A stretch of DNA of 64,000 nt from Ochrovirga pacifica. GTDB taxonomy: Bacteria > Bacteroidota > Bacteroidia > Flavobacteriales > Flavobacteriaceae. The position numbers were made by a program, and so were the translations under genes. The notes under the pieces are model-generated. The model did no database searches. It was not told where the DNA came from and saw only the letters and a program-made list of their open reading frames with translations. This document shows, in pieces, positions 51,001 through 59,700 of this stretch; positions within the stretch are counted from its first letter, which is position 1, and each line of letters opens with the position of its first letter. Location of the stretch: the NCBI RefSeq assembly GCF_000220525.1, contig NZ_AFPK01000014.1, positions 62,001 to 126,000 of the forward strand, given 5' to 3'.

Positions 51001-51663
51001 ATCATCAATTAAAAAAGGTTCTTTGGGCTGTGTTAAATCTCCCTGAGTGTCTTTATAAAAATTTATTGCCTGATAGCTTAAAAAATCGTAAAGTGTTGGT
51101 AGGTATTTTAATGCTTCATTTTTTACATCAATAAGAGTAGCAAAGTCTGCTGTTTTTGCTTGCTGTAATTCAGTTGCTTCCTGCAAAGAACGTTGATAAT
51201 GGCTGCGAATAGTAGCAAACAACTGTTTGGCATCCCAAGTTCTAAAATCATCCATTTCATTTTTAGAGACGACCTCGGTACGATTCATAATTTTCCAGCG
51301 ATTGCTATTGTAATATTCCAAATACATTTTGGCCAACATGCTATTCAAAATAGCTTTATAAACAGGTTTTTTGTTGCTGTGTATACGGGCTTTAAAAGCA
51401 TCAATTACTTTTTGTTGTGCCTCTTCTTCTAGCTTGATGGCAAACTTACTTTGATACACCAAACAACGAATTTGCTCTTGCTCATTATTACTTTTTAGTG
51501 CCTTTTGATAGATTTTCTGCACTTTTTCTAATGCCGATTTTGGTAGTAAATCCAGTTCATCTTTGTAAACTTTTTCCCATTGTTTTTTATAGGGTGATGG
51601 AGATGTTTGTGCTGTTATGGTCAGAGAAACCAATGCAAACAAGACCAAGAGTATTTTTTTCAT
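45046..51663 (-). CDS. Giant alpha-2-macroglobulin family protein with inserted carboxypeptidase-like and TonB-plug domains
   Basis: This is a 2205-residue exported protein (signal ...SLTITAQ). The N-terminal 450 residues are helical/TPR-like, then come MG domains (SIYRPGQKVYFKTYLLEKK, residue about 590, is the MG2 hallmark). At about 1191-1254 lies a CarboxypepD_reg-like domain (VTVLDSETNDPLIGVNI). At about 1271-1399 is a SusC-type plug (EEVVIVGYGAQKKKEVTGAV, ...LYIVDGK, DATAIYGARGANGVIVIT) without any barrel. The A2M part then resumes, with a thioester-like CAEQTF (about 1643) and a terpenoid-cyclase-like helical domain. A2M proteins act as protease traps or peptidoglycan/penicillin-binding partners. 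The plug may tether it to TonB/ExbBD or another outer-membrane partner. It is a single long gene with no frameshift. Confidence 0.85.
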   Translation of the reverse strand: MKKILLVLFALVSLTITAQTSPSPYKKQWEKVYKDELDLLPKSALEKVQKIYQKALKSNNEQEQIRCLVYQSKFAIKLEEEAQQKVIDAFKARIHSNKKPVYKAILNSMLAKMYLEYYNSNRWKIMNRTEVVSKNEMDDFRTWDAKQLFATIRSHYQRSLQEATELQQAKTADFATLIDVKNEALKYLPTLYDFLSYQAINFYKDTQGDLTQPKEPFLIDDDKYLSQFHNITLKTTDATSHTFLALQTYQRLLQFHQQKQNKLPFFKVWISAFKYIEDHAVFENPVEVKLQVLEQMIQEYPLNEASSLVYFELAKTYFELTKRYPQKTNQPYDYEKALDLCQLILKKVSKSHVVDAAEELKKVILQKSVKVRMEEYLPIHQKSKLLLTYRNTSKAQFSIVRYDTTGKGDFYNKRSKEEQIKYIESLPKQKEWEVVLPTQKDYKSHQTEIVLPALPQGAYRLIAKSSHDKNYYATTFWVSNLTLLKREDNIFQVLDRQNGAPVANVKVRFDKEKRYRNDVSYHKKFKTDSLGEFKVNDSKRYYSYITATLMTEKDTVVFDENSISKNRKKYTNKASTWHTRAFVFTDRSIYRPGQKVYFKTYLLEKKDEETRVLSDQKAKVILYDVNNQPVEEKELELNDFGTAAGTFQLPIDGLTGRFRFKVFIGANEYDVGNNISVEEYKRPKFEVDFKTVQKGFKINDSVTIVGNAMAFAGSQVSDAKVVYRVVRQTRYPRWCWWVPRNNNSQEIAQGSIVTQADGSFKIVFKAQPDANVSKKNLPTFYYSVTADVTDINGETRSASTKVAVGYHSLQLSATTLEKLSVSAKDVPIHLSTENLNGAFMPAKGQVKIYKLQAPTHPQKKRPWPLPDLPSIDEDDYQTWFPNETFQDLNSPFKWKKGALVYEKSFNTAKEKTLLIAALKNWQIGNYLLVMTAKDEALKKEVKDEKVIVVTDHHASKVADNQLFEISLDANEYQPNDKALIKIGSAAENMTVFLSIEKNHQTVARHKIVLNNEIKTIQVPVTEQDRGGFAIKWHWVYMNTYDSGVNYVSVSHKPIDLHIETQTFRDLLTPGSHQKWSFKISGANKEKATAELLASMYDASLDPLRKHQWSFYPIQQTTYRTHYAVHANQSFHQKTLVVGKRNYHSFYHYNRFLQGNFKTYGFSFVNNKWVEKQYLQSISYIKPSHRKLKDSSVPKGQVKVTVLDSETNDPLIGVNIANKKEVIVTNFDGIALLKAKRKDKLQLSYLGYNNYTLQVDKKYNHYIVRLRASDSSLEEVVIVGYGAQKKKEVTGAVNSVKASMLAESDVADVGQALQGQVAGVNIVARSGEPGQESNINIRGYSSLLNKENNPLYIVDGKVYEKDPKLSVAEIEAIDVLKDADATAIYGARGANGVIVITTKAGAKKLAAQLAAVKARTNFNETAFFYPQLKTNVKGEVSFEFTLPEDLTRWKLQLLAHNKKLHTGYKSLETISQKQLMVMPNLPRFFREGDKITISTKISNLSNDVLQGQAQLKLTDPITGKNIDALLLNYQETKPFKVAKKGNTSVSWQLMLPENVSAVQYKIVAASKDFSDGEQHIVPVLSNRMLVTETLPLWVNSGQTKTFHFKGLEENKSQTLKHHQLTLEMTSNPAWYAVQALPYLMEFPHECAEQTFARLYAYELANHVMVTHPKVKEVFEQWKQSESLQSNLEKNPELKSILISETPWLRDAISESEQKKRIALLFDLSKMKQQSENTIEKLEDMQLSNGGFPWFKGGDIANRYITQHIVQGYHHLKQLRVVLEDRRLKKIIKKAEEYLAYEIAYAYEKLLKRAQQIKEEEKDTQEGIRKEQAFLSQFHLGSFELQYLYVLSFSKDQKNAKQVKEAVAYYTEQSATFWSQLSLYNKGLVALIHQRNGNKELAKQIVRSLKETSVMNEELGRYWIENKSGWFWYRDPIVTHSLMIEVFTEIGNDALLVDELKQWLLKNKQTRQWKTTKATSEAVYALLLQGSDWLAVDEAVAVTIGGNPISKEKMKQVKVEAGTGYYKTRWKADEISSKLATVTLSKKEKGVAWGAMYWQYFEDLDKIETSKTPLNIKKQIFLKKHTDAGKQLLPVTTENLLQVGDLLTVRIELRTDREMEFIHMKDLRAAGLEPVSVISKYRWQDGLGYYQSTKDAATHFFFDRIPKGVYVFEYDLRVTHQGNFSNGITTIENMYAPEFSSHSKGIRIKVR

Positions 51664-51761
51664 AAACGTGTTATTTTTTTGAGTATTAAAATAGTGAATT
51701 TTGTAGATTGTGAGTTGAATCGTATGTTAAATAACTATTTTTACATTCCAAACCACCAAAC

Positions 51762-53114
51762 ATGAACGTACATTTTATAGCCATTGGCGGTAGTGCAATG
51801 CACAATTTAGCCATTGCTTTGCATAAAAAAGGATACTCAATTACAGGAAGTGACGATACAATTTTTGAACCCTCAAAGTCTCGTTTAGACAAACACGGAC
51901 TGCTTCCCTTAACTTTTGGATGGTATCCAGAAAAAATAACTAGCAATTTGGATGCCATCATCTTAGGAATGCATGCCAAACCCGACAATCCAGAGCTGTT
52001 AAAAGCACAAGAGCTGGGACTTAAAATATATTCTTACCCCGAATTTTTATACGAGCAATCCAAGCAAAAGACAAGAGTTGTTATTGGAGGTTCGCACGGA
52101 AAAACCACCATTACTTCTATGATATTACACGTGCTTAATTACCACGATGTATCTGTTGACTATATGGTAGGGGCTCAACTAGAAGGCTTTGACACTATGG
52201 TACATTTAACCGAAGAAAACGAGTTTATGGTGTTAGAAGGGGACGAATATTTATCAAGCCCTATAGATCGCAGACCTAAATTCCATTTGTATCAACCCAA
52301 TATCGCTTTGATTAGTGGAATTGCATGGGATCATATCAATGTATTTCCTACTTTTGAAAACTATGCAGAGCAGTTCTCTATTTTTACAGACAGCCTAACT
52401 CCTGGTGGAATTATGGTATACAATTCTGAAGATGAAATTGTTAAAAAAGTCGTAGAGAATTCTGAAAATCCTATTAAAAAATATCCTTACCAAACACCTA
52501 CATATACCATCAAAAACGGTTTAACGTTACTTGACACTCCTGAAGGAGATTTGCCCTTGGAGGTTTTTGGCAAGCACAATTTACAAAATTTGGCAGGTGC
52601 CAAGTGGATTTGTCAACACATGGGAATTGGCGAAGAAGAATTTTACGAAGCAATTGAGAGCTTTAAAGGAGCTAGTAAACGATTGGAGAAAATTGCAGAA
52701 AATACCCAAACTGTTATTTTTAAAGATTTTGCCCATTCTCCTAGCAAAGTAGCTGCAACTACCCAAGCGGTAAAAAATCAATACACAGACCGTGAAGTAT
52801 TGGCCTGTTTGGAACTACATACCTACAGTAGCCTAAATGCTGAATTTTTAAACGAATACGCAGGAGCCTTAGACAAAGCAGACAAAGCGGTTGTTTTTTA
52901 TTCGCCCAAAGCATTGGCTATTAAAAAATTAGACGAAATTTCTGAAAAACAAATAAAAAAGGCTTTTAAAAGAAACGATTTGATTGTTTACACCCAACCC
53001 GAAGCGTTTCAAGAATTTTTATTCTCACAAAACCTGAGCAATTCTGCTGTCTTGTTGATGAGTTCAGGAAACTACGGAGGACTCAATTTTGAGGAAGTAA
53101 AAAGATTGTTATAA
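51762..53114 (+). CDS. mpl: Mpl-like UDP-N-acetylmuramate:tripeptide ligase
   Basis: This is a 450-residue cytoplasmic Mur-ligase family enzyme. The N-terminal FIAIGGSAMHNLAIALHKKGY (Rossmann-like, MurC/Mpl type), the ATP P-loop GGSHGKTTITSMI (about 107-119) and the DHINVFPTFENYAEQF block are visible. The C-terminal domain follows. In Mpl, recycled murein tripeptide is joined to UDP-MurNAc; MurC would add L-Ala. The GGSAMHN form and single-gene context favour Mpl over MurC, since MurC usually lies in the dcw cluster, but the two are close. It diverges from the A2M gene (98 bases). Confidence 0.82.
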   Translation: MNVHFIAIGGSAMHNLAIALHKKGYSITGSDDTIFEPSKSRLDKHGLLPLTFGWYPEKITSNLDAIILGMHAKPDNPELLKAQELGLKIYSYPEFLYEQSKQKTRVVIGGSHGKTTITSMILHVLNYHDVSVDYMVGAQLEGFDTMVHLTEENEFMVLEGDEYLSSPIDRRPKFHLYQPNIALISGIAWDHINVFPTFENYAEQFSIFTDSLTPGGIMVYNSEDEIVKKVVENSENPIKKYPYQTPTYTIKNGLTLLDTPEGDLPLEVFGKHNLQNLAGAKWICQHMGIGEEEFYEAIESFKGASKRLEKIAENTQTVIFKDFAHSPSKVAATTQAVKNQYTDREVLACLELHTYSSLNAEFLNEYAGALDKADKAVVFYSPKALAIKKLDEISEKQIKKAFKRNDLIVYTQPEAFQEFLFSQNLSNSAVLLMSSGNYGGLNFEEVKRLL

Positions 53115-53117
53115 ACC

Positions 53118-53148
53118 AAAGGCTTCTTTTTTGCAAAGAAGCCTTTTA
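53118..53148. terminator. Bidirectional terminator between mpl and the sulfatase gene
   Basis: AAAGGCTTCTTT pairs with AAAGAAGCCTTT. The two genes converge here, with stops 36 bases apart. Confidence 0.87.
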
Positions 53149-53150
53149 TT

Positions 53151-54566
53151 TTAGTGTTTTATACTTTTATCAAAGTAAAACTTATTTTTAGTTTCATCAT
53201 AATCAGGATTTGGAGTGGGTAACTGAGCACCAACATCCTGTTTCCATTGATTTAAATCTTGAAGTAACTCTTTTACTTTTTTGGTGTTCTGAATGGCCAC
53301 ATTCTTAGTTTCCCCAAGATCTTCTTTAAGATTGTATAGCTGTAGCATATCTTCTTCATATATCTGAATCAATTTCCAGTCTCCCTTTCTAATGGCACTG
53401 TATGGTTTTGCTCCCCCTTTATGGTAATGTGGATAGTGCCAGTAAATTGCCTCTCTGTCTAATTTTTTATGCTCTAAAAGAGCAGGACTTAAATCTATTC
53501 CATCAACTCCTTTAGGCATCTTATACTTATTATTTACAAGACTTAACAAAGTAGGCATAATGTCTGCAGAAATAGCCAATTCATTTGAAACAGCACCTGC
53601 TTTTATTTTTAGAGGCCATTTAAACACCAATGGAACCCTAACTCCCCCTTCGTACAGATCTCCTTTTCCAGACCTTAAAGGAGCATTTGATGTAGGCTTT
53701 AAGTGCCCACCGTTATCGCTATGAAAAACAACAATCGTATTATTTTCTAAACCTGTTTCTTTTAAGGCTTGTACTACTGCTCCTAAGGCATCATCCATAT
53801 GCTCTATCATTGCAGCATAGGTAGCATTGTTGTGAGTCATTCCCTTATTTATTTTTGACTTGTATTTTTGTACAACTTCTTTTTTTGCTTGTAAGGGCAT
53901 GTGTACATTGTACAACCATAAGTTCATAAAAAAAGGCTTTGTCTTATTTTTTTTGATAAACGAAACTGCTTCGTTGGCCAATCTATCGGTTAAATATTCA
54001 CCTTTATTTCCATTAGACATTCTAGGATTGTGGTATGGAGAAAAATAACCTTGCCCTCCATCAGCCTTTGGTGATCCTGCACTATAGCCTCCTATATTAA
54101 TATCAAAACCCTGATGTTCTGGCCAATACTTTGGATCTTCTCCTAAGTGCCATTTTCCTAGATGTATGGTTTTATAGTGATTTTTTTTAAACATTTCGGC
54201 AATGGTAACCTCTTCTATATCTAATTTCTGATTCCACTTAGGAATTTTCATTTTTGCAAAAGGTTTTTGGTGTCCTTCTATCCAATCTGTTAATCTAAGA
54301 CTTGCAGGATATTTTCCTGTTACAATACTTGCTCTTGTAGGAGAGCACACGGTACTTGAAGCATAGCCGTTGGTAAACATCATTCCATCAGAAACTAGTT
54401 TGTCTAAATGGGGAGTTTTGTACAAATCACTTCCCAAACAACTAGCATCGGTCCACCCCATGTCATCAACCAAAAATAAGATCACGTTTGTTTTTTTCTC
54501 TTGAGATTGAAGAGCATAAAACGTAAACATACTAAACCAGAACAGAAATAATCTTATTTTTTTCAT
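53151..54566 (-). CDS. Formylglycine-dependent arylsulfatase (S1), third in the window
   Basis: This 471-residue exported sulfatase has signal peptide ...MFTFYALQSQ. Motifs: NVILFLVDDMGWTD (metal site), CSPTR with Cys74 (FGly), GKWHLGED, VFHSDNGGH and GVRVPLVFKWP. I used the ATG at 54566; the upstream TTG start adds only MLS. It is distant from the other two sulfatases and not in the galactan operon; its upstream neighbour is a small outer-membrane protein, 42 bases away on the same strand. The substrate is unknown; broad arylsulfatases of this length can act on many sulfated sugars. Confidence 0.88.
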   Translation of the reverse strand: MKKIRLFLFWFSMFTFYALQSQEKKTNVILFLVDDMGWTDASCLGSDLYKTPHLDKLVSDGMMFTNGYASSTVCSPTRASIVTGKYPASLRLTDWIEGHQKPFAKMKIPKWNQKLDIEEVTIAEMFKKNHYKTIHLGKWHLGEDPKYWPEHQGFDINIGGYSAGSPKADGGQGYFSPYHNPRMSNGNKGEYLTDRLANEAVSFIKKNKTKPFFMNLWLYNVHMPLQAKKEVVQKYKSKINKGMTHNNATYAAMIEHMDDALGAVVQALKETGLENNTIVVFHSDNGGHLKPTSNAPLRSGKGDLYEGGVRVPLVFKWPLKIKAGAVSNELAISADIMPTLLSLVNNKYKMPKGVDGIDLSPALLEHKKLDREAIYWHYPHYHKGGAKPYSAIRKGDWKLIQIYEEDMLQLYNLKEDLGETKNVAIQNTKKVKELLQDLNQWKQDVGAQLPTPNPDYDETKNKFYFDKSIKH

Positions 54567-54607
54567 ACTTAACAAATAAAAACAACACTAAACTAATGAT
54601 TTAAACC

Positions 54608-55138
54608 TTAAAAACTTTTTCCAATACCAATTCCAATAGAAATATTGGAAATTCCATCGGTAGCATGATCGTAAAAAATACTTGGAGCCACATCCCAATG
54701 ATGTCCTAAGGCCAAATCGTATTCAAGCCCTATTCTTACCAAATCTTTTATCTCTCCGTCCTCAAAAATAACTCCAGGCCCTAACACAAACTCTAAATGC
54801 TCTATTGGGTTCCACAACGCATCTAAAGTAATTACCACAGGGTAACGCCTGTCTACAAATCCCCCATGCAGTTCCTGAGAGTCTTTGCTAGAAATCAATT
54901 CCACATCCGTAAAAACTCCAATTCCCCATTTGTCCTGAAACCAGTACTCATAATCCAATCCAAAAGAAGGAATAGACAACACATCTTTGTTTCCTAGCTC
55001 AAACCCTAAGTTTAGATAAGAATGACCTAATACTACACTTACACGGTGTTTTTTGTCTCTAATTTCTTCGGTTTCTTGTGCAAACGTATGACCCTTTGCA
55101 AATAGTAATAGTACAATTAAAATGATTTTATTTTTCAT
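54608..55138 (-). CDS. Small outer-membrane beta-barrel protein
   Basis: This 176-residue protein has signal peptide ...LLLFAKGHTFAQ. It shows alternating strands (RVSVVLGHSYLNLGFELG, FGLDYEYWFQDKWGIGVFTD, HLEFVLGPGVIFEDG) and ends GIGIGKSF, a C-terminal aromatic typical for outer-membrane insertion. It resembles small porin-like or OmpW-like proteins of Bacteroidota. Together with the downstream sulfatase it may form a two-gene unit. Function is unknown. Confidence 0.72.
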   Translation of the reverse strand: MKNKIILIVLLLFAKGHTFAQETEEIRDKKHRVSVVLGHSYLNLGFELGNKDVLSIPSFGLDYEYWFQDKWGIGVFTDVELISSKDSQELHGGFVDRRYPVVITLDALWNPIEHLEFVLGPGVIFEDGEIKDLVRIGLEYDLALGHHWDVAPSIFYDHATDGISNISIGIGIGKSF

Positions 55139-55228
55139 ATTTGTTTTGTTTGTACTACAAAAATATTAAGACTTTTTTGTCCTTTTATTTTTGATTTTTA
55201 TGTTTTACGAAAACGTGTGAATGTAAAA

Positions 55229-55263
55229 GAGCCTCAACTTTTCATTACGAAAAGCCAAGGCTC
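55229..55263 (-). terminator. Terminator after the efflux operon
   Basis: GAGCCT...CTTTTC pairs with GAAAAG...AGGCTC, with a small internal loop. On the minus strand Us follow. It lies 35 bases beyond the TolC-like gene stop. Confidence 0.65.
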
Positions 55264-55297
55264 CAAACAACAAAACCAACAATGAAATTTTATAGGA

Positions 55298-56734
55298 TTA
55301 GTTCCATCCTCCTCCTAACTCTTTATAAATATTTACAAACGCATTTAATTGACTTTTTTTTGTTTCAATCAGCTCAAATTTGGCTTCTAATGCCTCTCGT
55401 TGTGTTAGCAATACTTCCATATAATCTGCTCTGGCAGACTTGAACAGTTTATTAGATATAGCCACAGAACTTGTTAAGGTTTCTACTTCATGTTTCTTTA
55501 AATCAAAACTTTTTTTCATGTTGTCTATTTTAGACAACTTGTTTACTACCTGAACGTAAGCATTTAACACTGTTTGTTCGTAGTTGTAAACAGCCTGAAT
55601 TTGTTTTCGATTGGCATTTTTGTAATCTGCTTTAATTGCTCTTTTGTTGATTAAGGGAGCAACCAAATCGCCCGCAATGGAATACAACAAAGATTCTGGA
55701 CTATTTAAAAGGTACTTTGCTTTAAAAGCCTGATAGCCTACATTGGCACTTAACCCTAGCGATGGATAAAATCTAGCCTTAGCTACTTTTACATTAAGTT
55801 TAGAAGCTGCTAGTACAAACTCTGCTTGTTTAACATCGGGTCTATTGGCCAATAGCTGGGCTGGTATCCCTGCCTGAATTACATTGGGCTCTGTACCCAT
55901 TAAAACCGAAGGATCTCTTTTTATTTTACTAGGAAACCCTCCTATTAAAAAATAGATTCTATTTTCAGTTTCTTTTATTTGCTGCTCTATTTGGTATTGT
56001 TCACTTTGAGTTTTTAACAACTGAGCTTGAAACCTTTGAACAGCCAATTGAGTAACTCTTGCAGCTTGTTTTTGAAATTTTACAATTTCTAAAGCATTGC
56101 TTTGAATTTTAATATTCTCTTTTAAAATTTCCAATTGGTTATCCAATGCCAACAACTCGTAGTAAGAATTGGCTATTTCAGCAATTAAATTGGTAACCAT
56201 AAAGTTCTTACCCTCTACAGTAGCTAAGTAATTACTTATAGCTGCTTTTTTTGCATTGTGTAATTTGTTCCAAATATCCAACTCCCAAGAAGCATGTAAT
56301 CCCATCATAAAATCAGGTAAAAACTCAGGATTTTCTTTTGTTCCTTTAAAAGGTGTAGTAGCATCATTAGCTCCTTGACTGGTGTAACGCCCTACTTTTT
56401 CGGCACCTGCCCCTGCTTTAACACCTACAAAAGGTAAATATTCTCCTTTTCTGGCATCAATTTCATTTTTGGCCATTTCAATCTCTTGCATCACCATATT
56501 TAACTCCTGATTGTTTTCCAAAGCTTCATCAATCAAATTAATCAAGTTTTCATCCTTAAAATAGTCTCTCCAATTGATTTTTGCCACATTGGCCGTATCT
56601 GTAGCAGTATTAAAATTATCTGGTATCTTTACATCTAGTTCTCTTTGAACAATTTCAGGTGTTTTACAAGCCCACATACTTAACAACAGAGCTGCTAGCA
56701 TGTATTGATATAATTTGTTTCTTTTAGTTTTCAT
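55298..56734 (-). CDS. TolC/NodT-family outer membrane efflux lipoprotein
   Basis: This 478-residue lipoprotein (lipobox ...LLSMWAC) forms the outer-membrane channel of an RND tripartite pump. Two repeated TolC halves are seen, with long coiled helices (NELNMVMQEIEMAKNEIDARKGEYLP and LLANRPDVKQAEFVLAAS) and the NodT hallmark PxLLANRPDVxQAE. The last gene of the operon, it overlaps the RND gene by 11 bases. It ends GGGWN. Together with the membrane fusion protein and RND pump it exports unknown hydrophobic compounds. Confidence 0.92.
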   Translation of the reverse strand: MKTKRNKLYQYMLAALLLSMWACKTPEIVQRELDVKIPDNFNTATDTANVAKINWRDYFKDENLINLIDEALENNQELNMVMQEIEMAKNEIDARKGEYLPFVGVKAGAGAEKVGRYTSQGANDATTPFKGTKENPEFLPDFMMGLHASWELDIWNKLHNAKKAAISNYLATVEGKNFMVTNLIAEIANSYYELLALDNQLEILKENIKIQSNALEIVKFQKQAARVTQLAVQRFQAQLLKTQSEQYQIEQQIKETENRIYFLIGGFPSKIKRDPSVLMGTEPNVIQAGIPAQLLANRPDVKQAEFVLAASKLNVKVAKARFYPSLGLSANVGYQAFKAKYLLNSPESLLYSIAGDLVAPLINKRAIKADYKNANRKQIQAVYNYEQTVLNAYVQVVNKLSKIDNMKKSFDLKKHEVETLTSSVAISNKLFKSARADYMEVLLTQREALEAKFELIETKKSQLNAFVNIYKELGGGWN

Positions 56735-59700
56735 CTGTATCGTCTTTTATAGAAAATGTATCGACAGAATGCACAAAATCTTCCGATAGTGAATTATCAT
56801 CTTCGTCTTTAATTAATTTTCTGCCTTTGGCCAATGATCCAAAAATGTAATAAAGTCCAGGAACTATAAGTACCCCAAATACAGTTCCGAATAACATCCC
56901 TCCTAAGGCAGAGGCTCCAATAGTTTTATTTCCTATAGCTCCTGCCCCCGATGCTAGAATTAACGGAATTAACCCTGCTATAAAAGCAAAAGAAGTCATT
57001 AAAATAGGTCTAAATCTTACTTTGGCTCCTTGGATAGCTGCTTCTAAAATAGTTGCACCTTCATGATTTTTTAACACAGCAAATTCAACAATTAACACCG
57101 CATTTTTACCCAATAAACCAACCAGCATAATCAGACCAATTTGGGCATAAATATCGTTTTCTAAGCCCATCATTTTTAGCAATACGAACGACCCTAAAAT
57201 ACCAACAGGCAGAGATAGAATTACTGCTAAAGGAATGATGAAACTCTCGTATTGGGCCGCTAAAACGAAATACACAAAAACCAGTACAATTAAAAAAATA
57301 TAAAGTGATTCGTTTCCTCTATTAGATTCGTCATAAGAAAGTCCTTCCCATGCAATATCATAATCTTTAGGCAAGCTTTCTGCAGCAACCTCTTTTATTG
57401 CCTGAATAGCATCTGCTGTACTATAACCCTTTGCGGGCAAACCTCGAATAGCTGCAGAATTGTACATATTGTATCGTGTTACCTCATTAGGCCCTTGTGT
57501 TTTTTTTAGTTTCATAAAAGCCGAATAGGGCACCATTTCTTCATGATTATTTTTTACATAAAGATTTAAAATATCAGAGGGCAGCCTTCTGTATTTTGGA
57601 TCTGACTGTACATAGACTTTAAAAAATCGACCGAATTTCACAAAACCTTGTTCGTAAGTACTTCCAATTAAAATATTTAAGTTTTCCATTGCTTTACCTA
57701 TAGAAACTCCTTTTTGCATGGCCAAATCGTTGTTAATTTCTAATTCGTACTGCGGATAATTGGCAGCAAAAAAAGTAAACAAACCTGTTAGCTCTTTTCT
57801 TTTTTTAAGGTTGTCTATAAACTCTTTGTTGATTTTATCAAACTCTTGATAGTCTGTAGTAGTTGTTTTGTCTAACAAACGCATAGAGAATCCTCCTGAA
57901 GAACCGAATCCTGGAATTGCTGGCGGTTCAAAAAATTCGATAATAGCCCCTAAACCTCTAGATTTTTCTTCAAGCTCTTCCATGATATCTTCTACAGTGC
58001 CTTCTCTATCCGACCACGCTTTTAGGTTGATCAAACAAGTACCCGCATTAGACCCTCTACCTTCAGTCATTATTTCATATCCTGCTAAAGAAGACACCGA
58101 TTCTACTCCTTTTACTTCTTCACATATTCTTTGAAGTTTTCTTGAAACTTCATTCGTTCTTTCTAGTGTAGCTCCTGGTGGTGTTTGGATAATTGCATAA
58201 ATAGTTCCTTGATCCTCGCTAGGAATAAATCCAGATGGCAATGTTTTATTCGCCAAAAAAATACTGATACAAAAAGCGATTAAAACTCCAAAGGTGAGCC
58301 ACCTTCTACTTACAATAGATTTTAGTGCAGCCACATATTTTCCTGTCGTCTTATCAAACACATGGTTAAATTTATCCAATCCTCGGGTTAAAAAGTTGGT
58401 CTTTTTCTCTTTACCATGGTTGTTTTTAAGCAACATTGCACAAAGAACAGGGGTTAGTGTAAGAGCAATTAGTGCAGAAATTACGATAGAACTTGCCATA
58501 GTAATAGAAAACTGACGATAAAAGGTACCCACAGGTCCAGACATAAAAGAAATAGGCAAAAACACCGATACCATAACAGCTGTAATAGCAATGATTGCTC
58601 CACTAATTTCCCCCAACACCATTTTTACGGCTTTGTACGGGCTTATGTGAGGATGCTCTTCGAACTTGGCATGTACAGCCTCTACCACCACAATAGCATC
58701 ATCTACTACAATACCAATAGCCAATACTAAGGCAAATAATGTGACTAGGTTAATGGACAATCCAAATGCATTGATGATAAAAAACGCTCCAACCAAAGAA
58801 ACAGGTACTGCCAAAATAGGGATTAAGGTAGATCGCCAATCTCCTAAAAAGATAAATACAACTAAGGCTACTAAAATAAAAGCATCTCGTAATGTATCTA
58901 TAACTTGTTCTATAGATGCATCTAAAAACTTAGAGACATCATAACTAATTTTATAATCTAAACCTGGAGGAAAAGTTGCTTTCATTTCTTCTAACTTTTC
59001 TTTTACATCTTCAATAACATCACTTGCGTTACTACCATAATTTTGCTTCAGAACTATGGCTGCAGATGGATGTCCGTCTAAGTTTGAATAAATATCAAAA
59101 AACTCACTTCCTAGTTCTATGTTGGCTATATCTTTTAAGTGAATGCTTTCACCATCGGCATTGGCTCTTAGTATTACATTCTCATATTGTTTGGGTTCAT
59201 TGTATCTACCCTTATATGTAAGCACATATTCTAAAGACTGTGCCTCAATTCCCGAACTTCTACCAATTCTACCCGGACGACCTACGATACTTTGTTCTTG
59301 CAATGCTTCCATTACCTCATCAATAGAAATATTGTACGCTCTCATTCTATCTGGTTTTAACCAAACACGCATGGCATATCTTCTACTTCCTAAAATTTGA
59401 GATCTTGCAACCCCTTTTATCCTGTTGATTTCAGGTATCATTTTTACGTTGGCATAGTTGTACAAAAACTTTTCGTCCATGCTTTTATTTTTTGCATAGA
59501 GGTTTACGTACATCAACATACTAGGTTGTATTGGTGTTATTACAACTCCCTCTCTTTGCACCAGTTCGGGCAGTAAAGGCATTACTTGATCGACTCTTGT
59601 TTTTACCCTTATCACCGCTTGGTTAGGGTCTGTTCCTGGTTCAAAAATTACTCTTAAAGTAGCCTCTCCTGCACTTGTTGCATCGGTGGCCATATACCTC

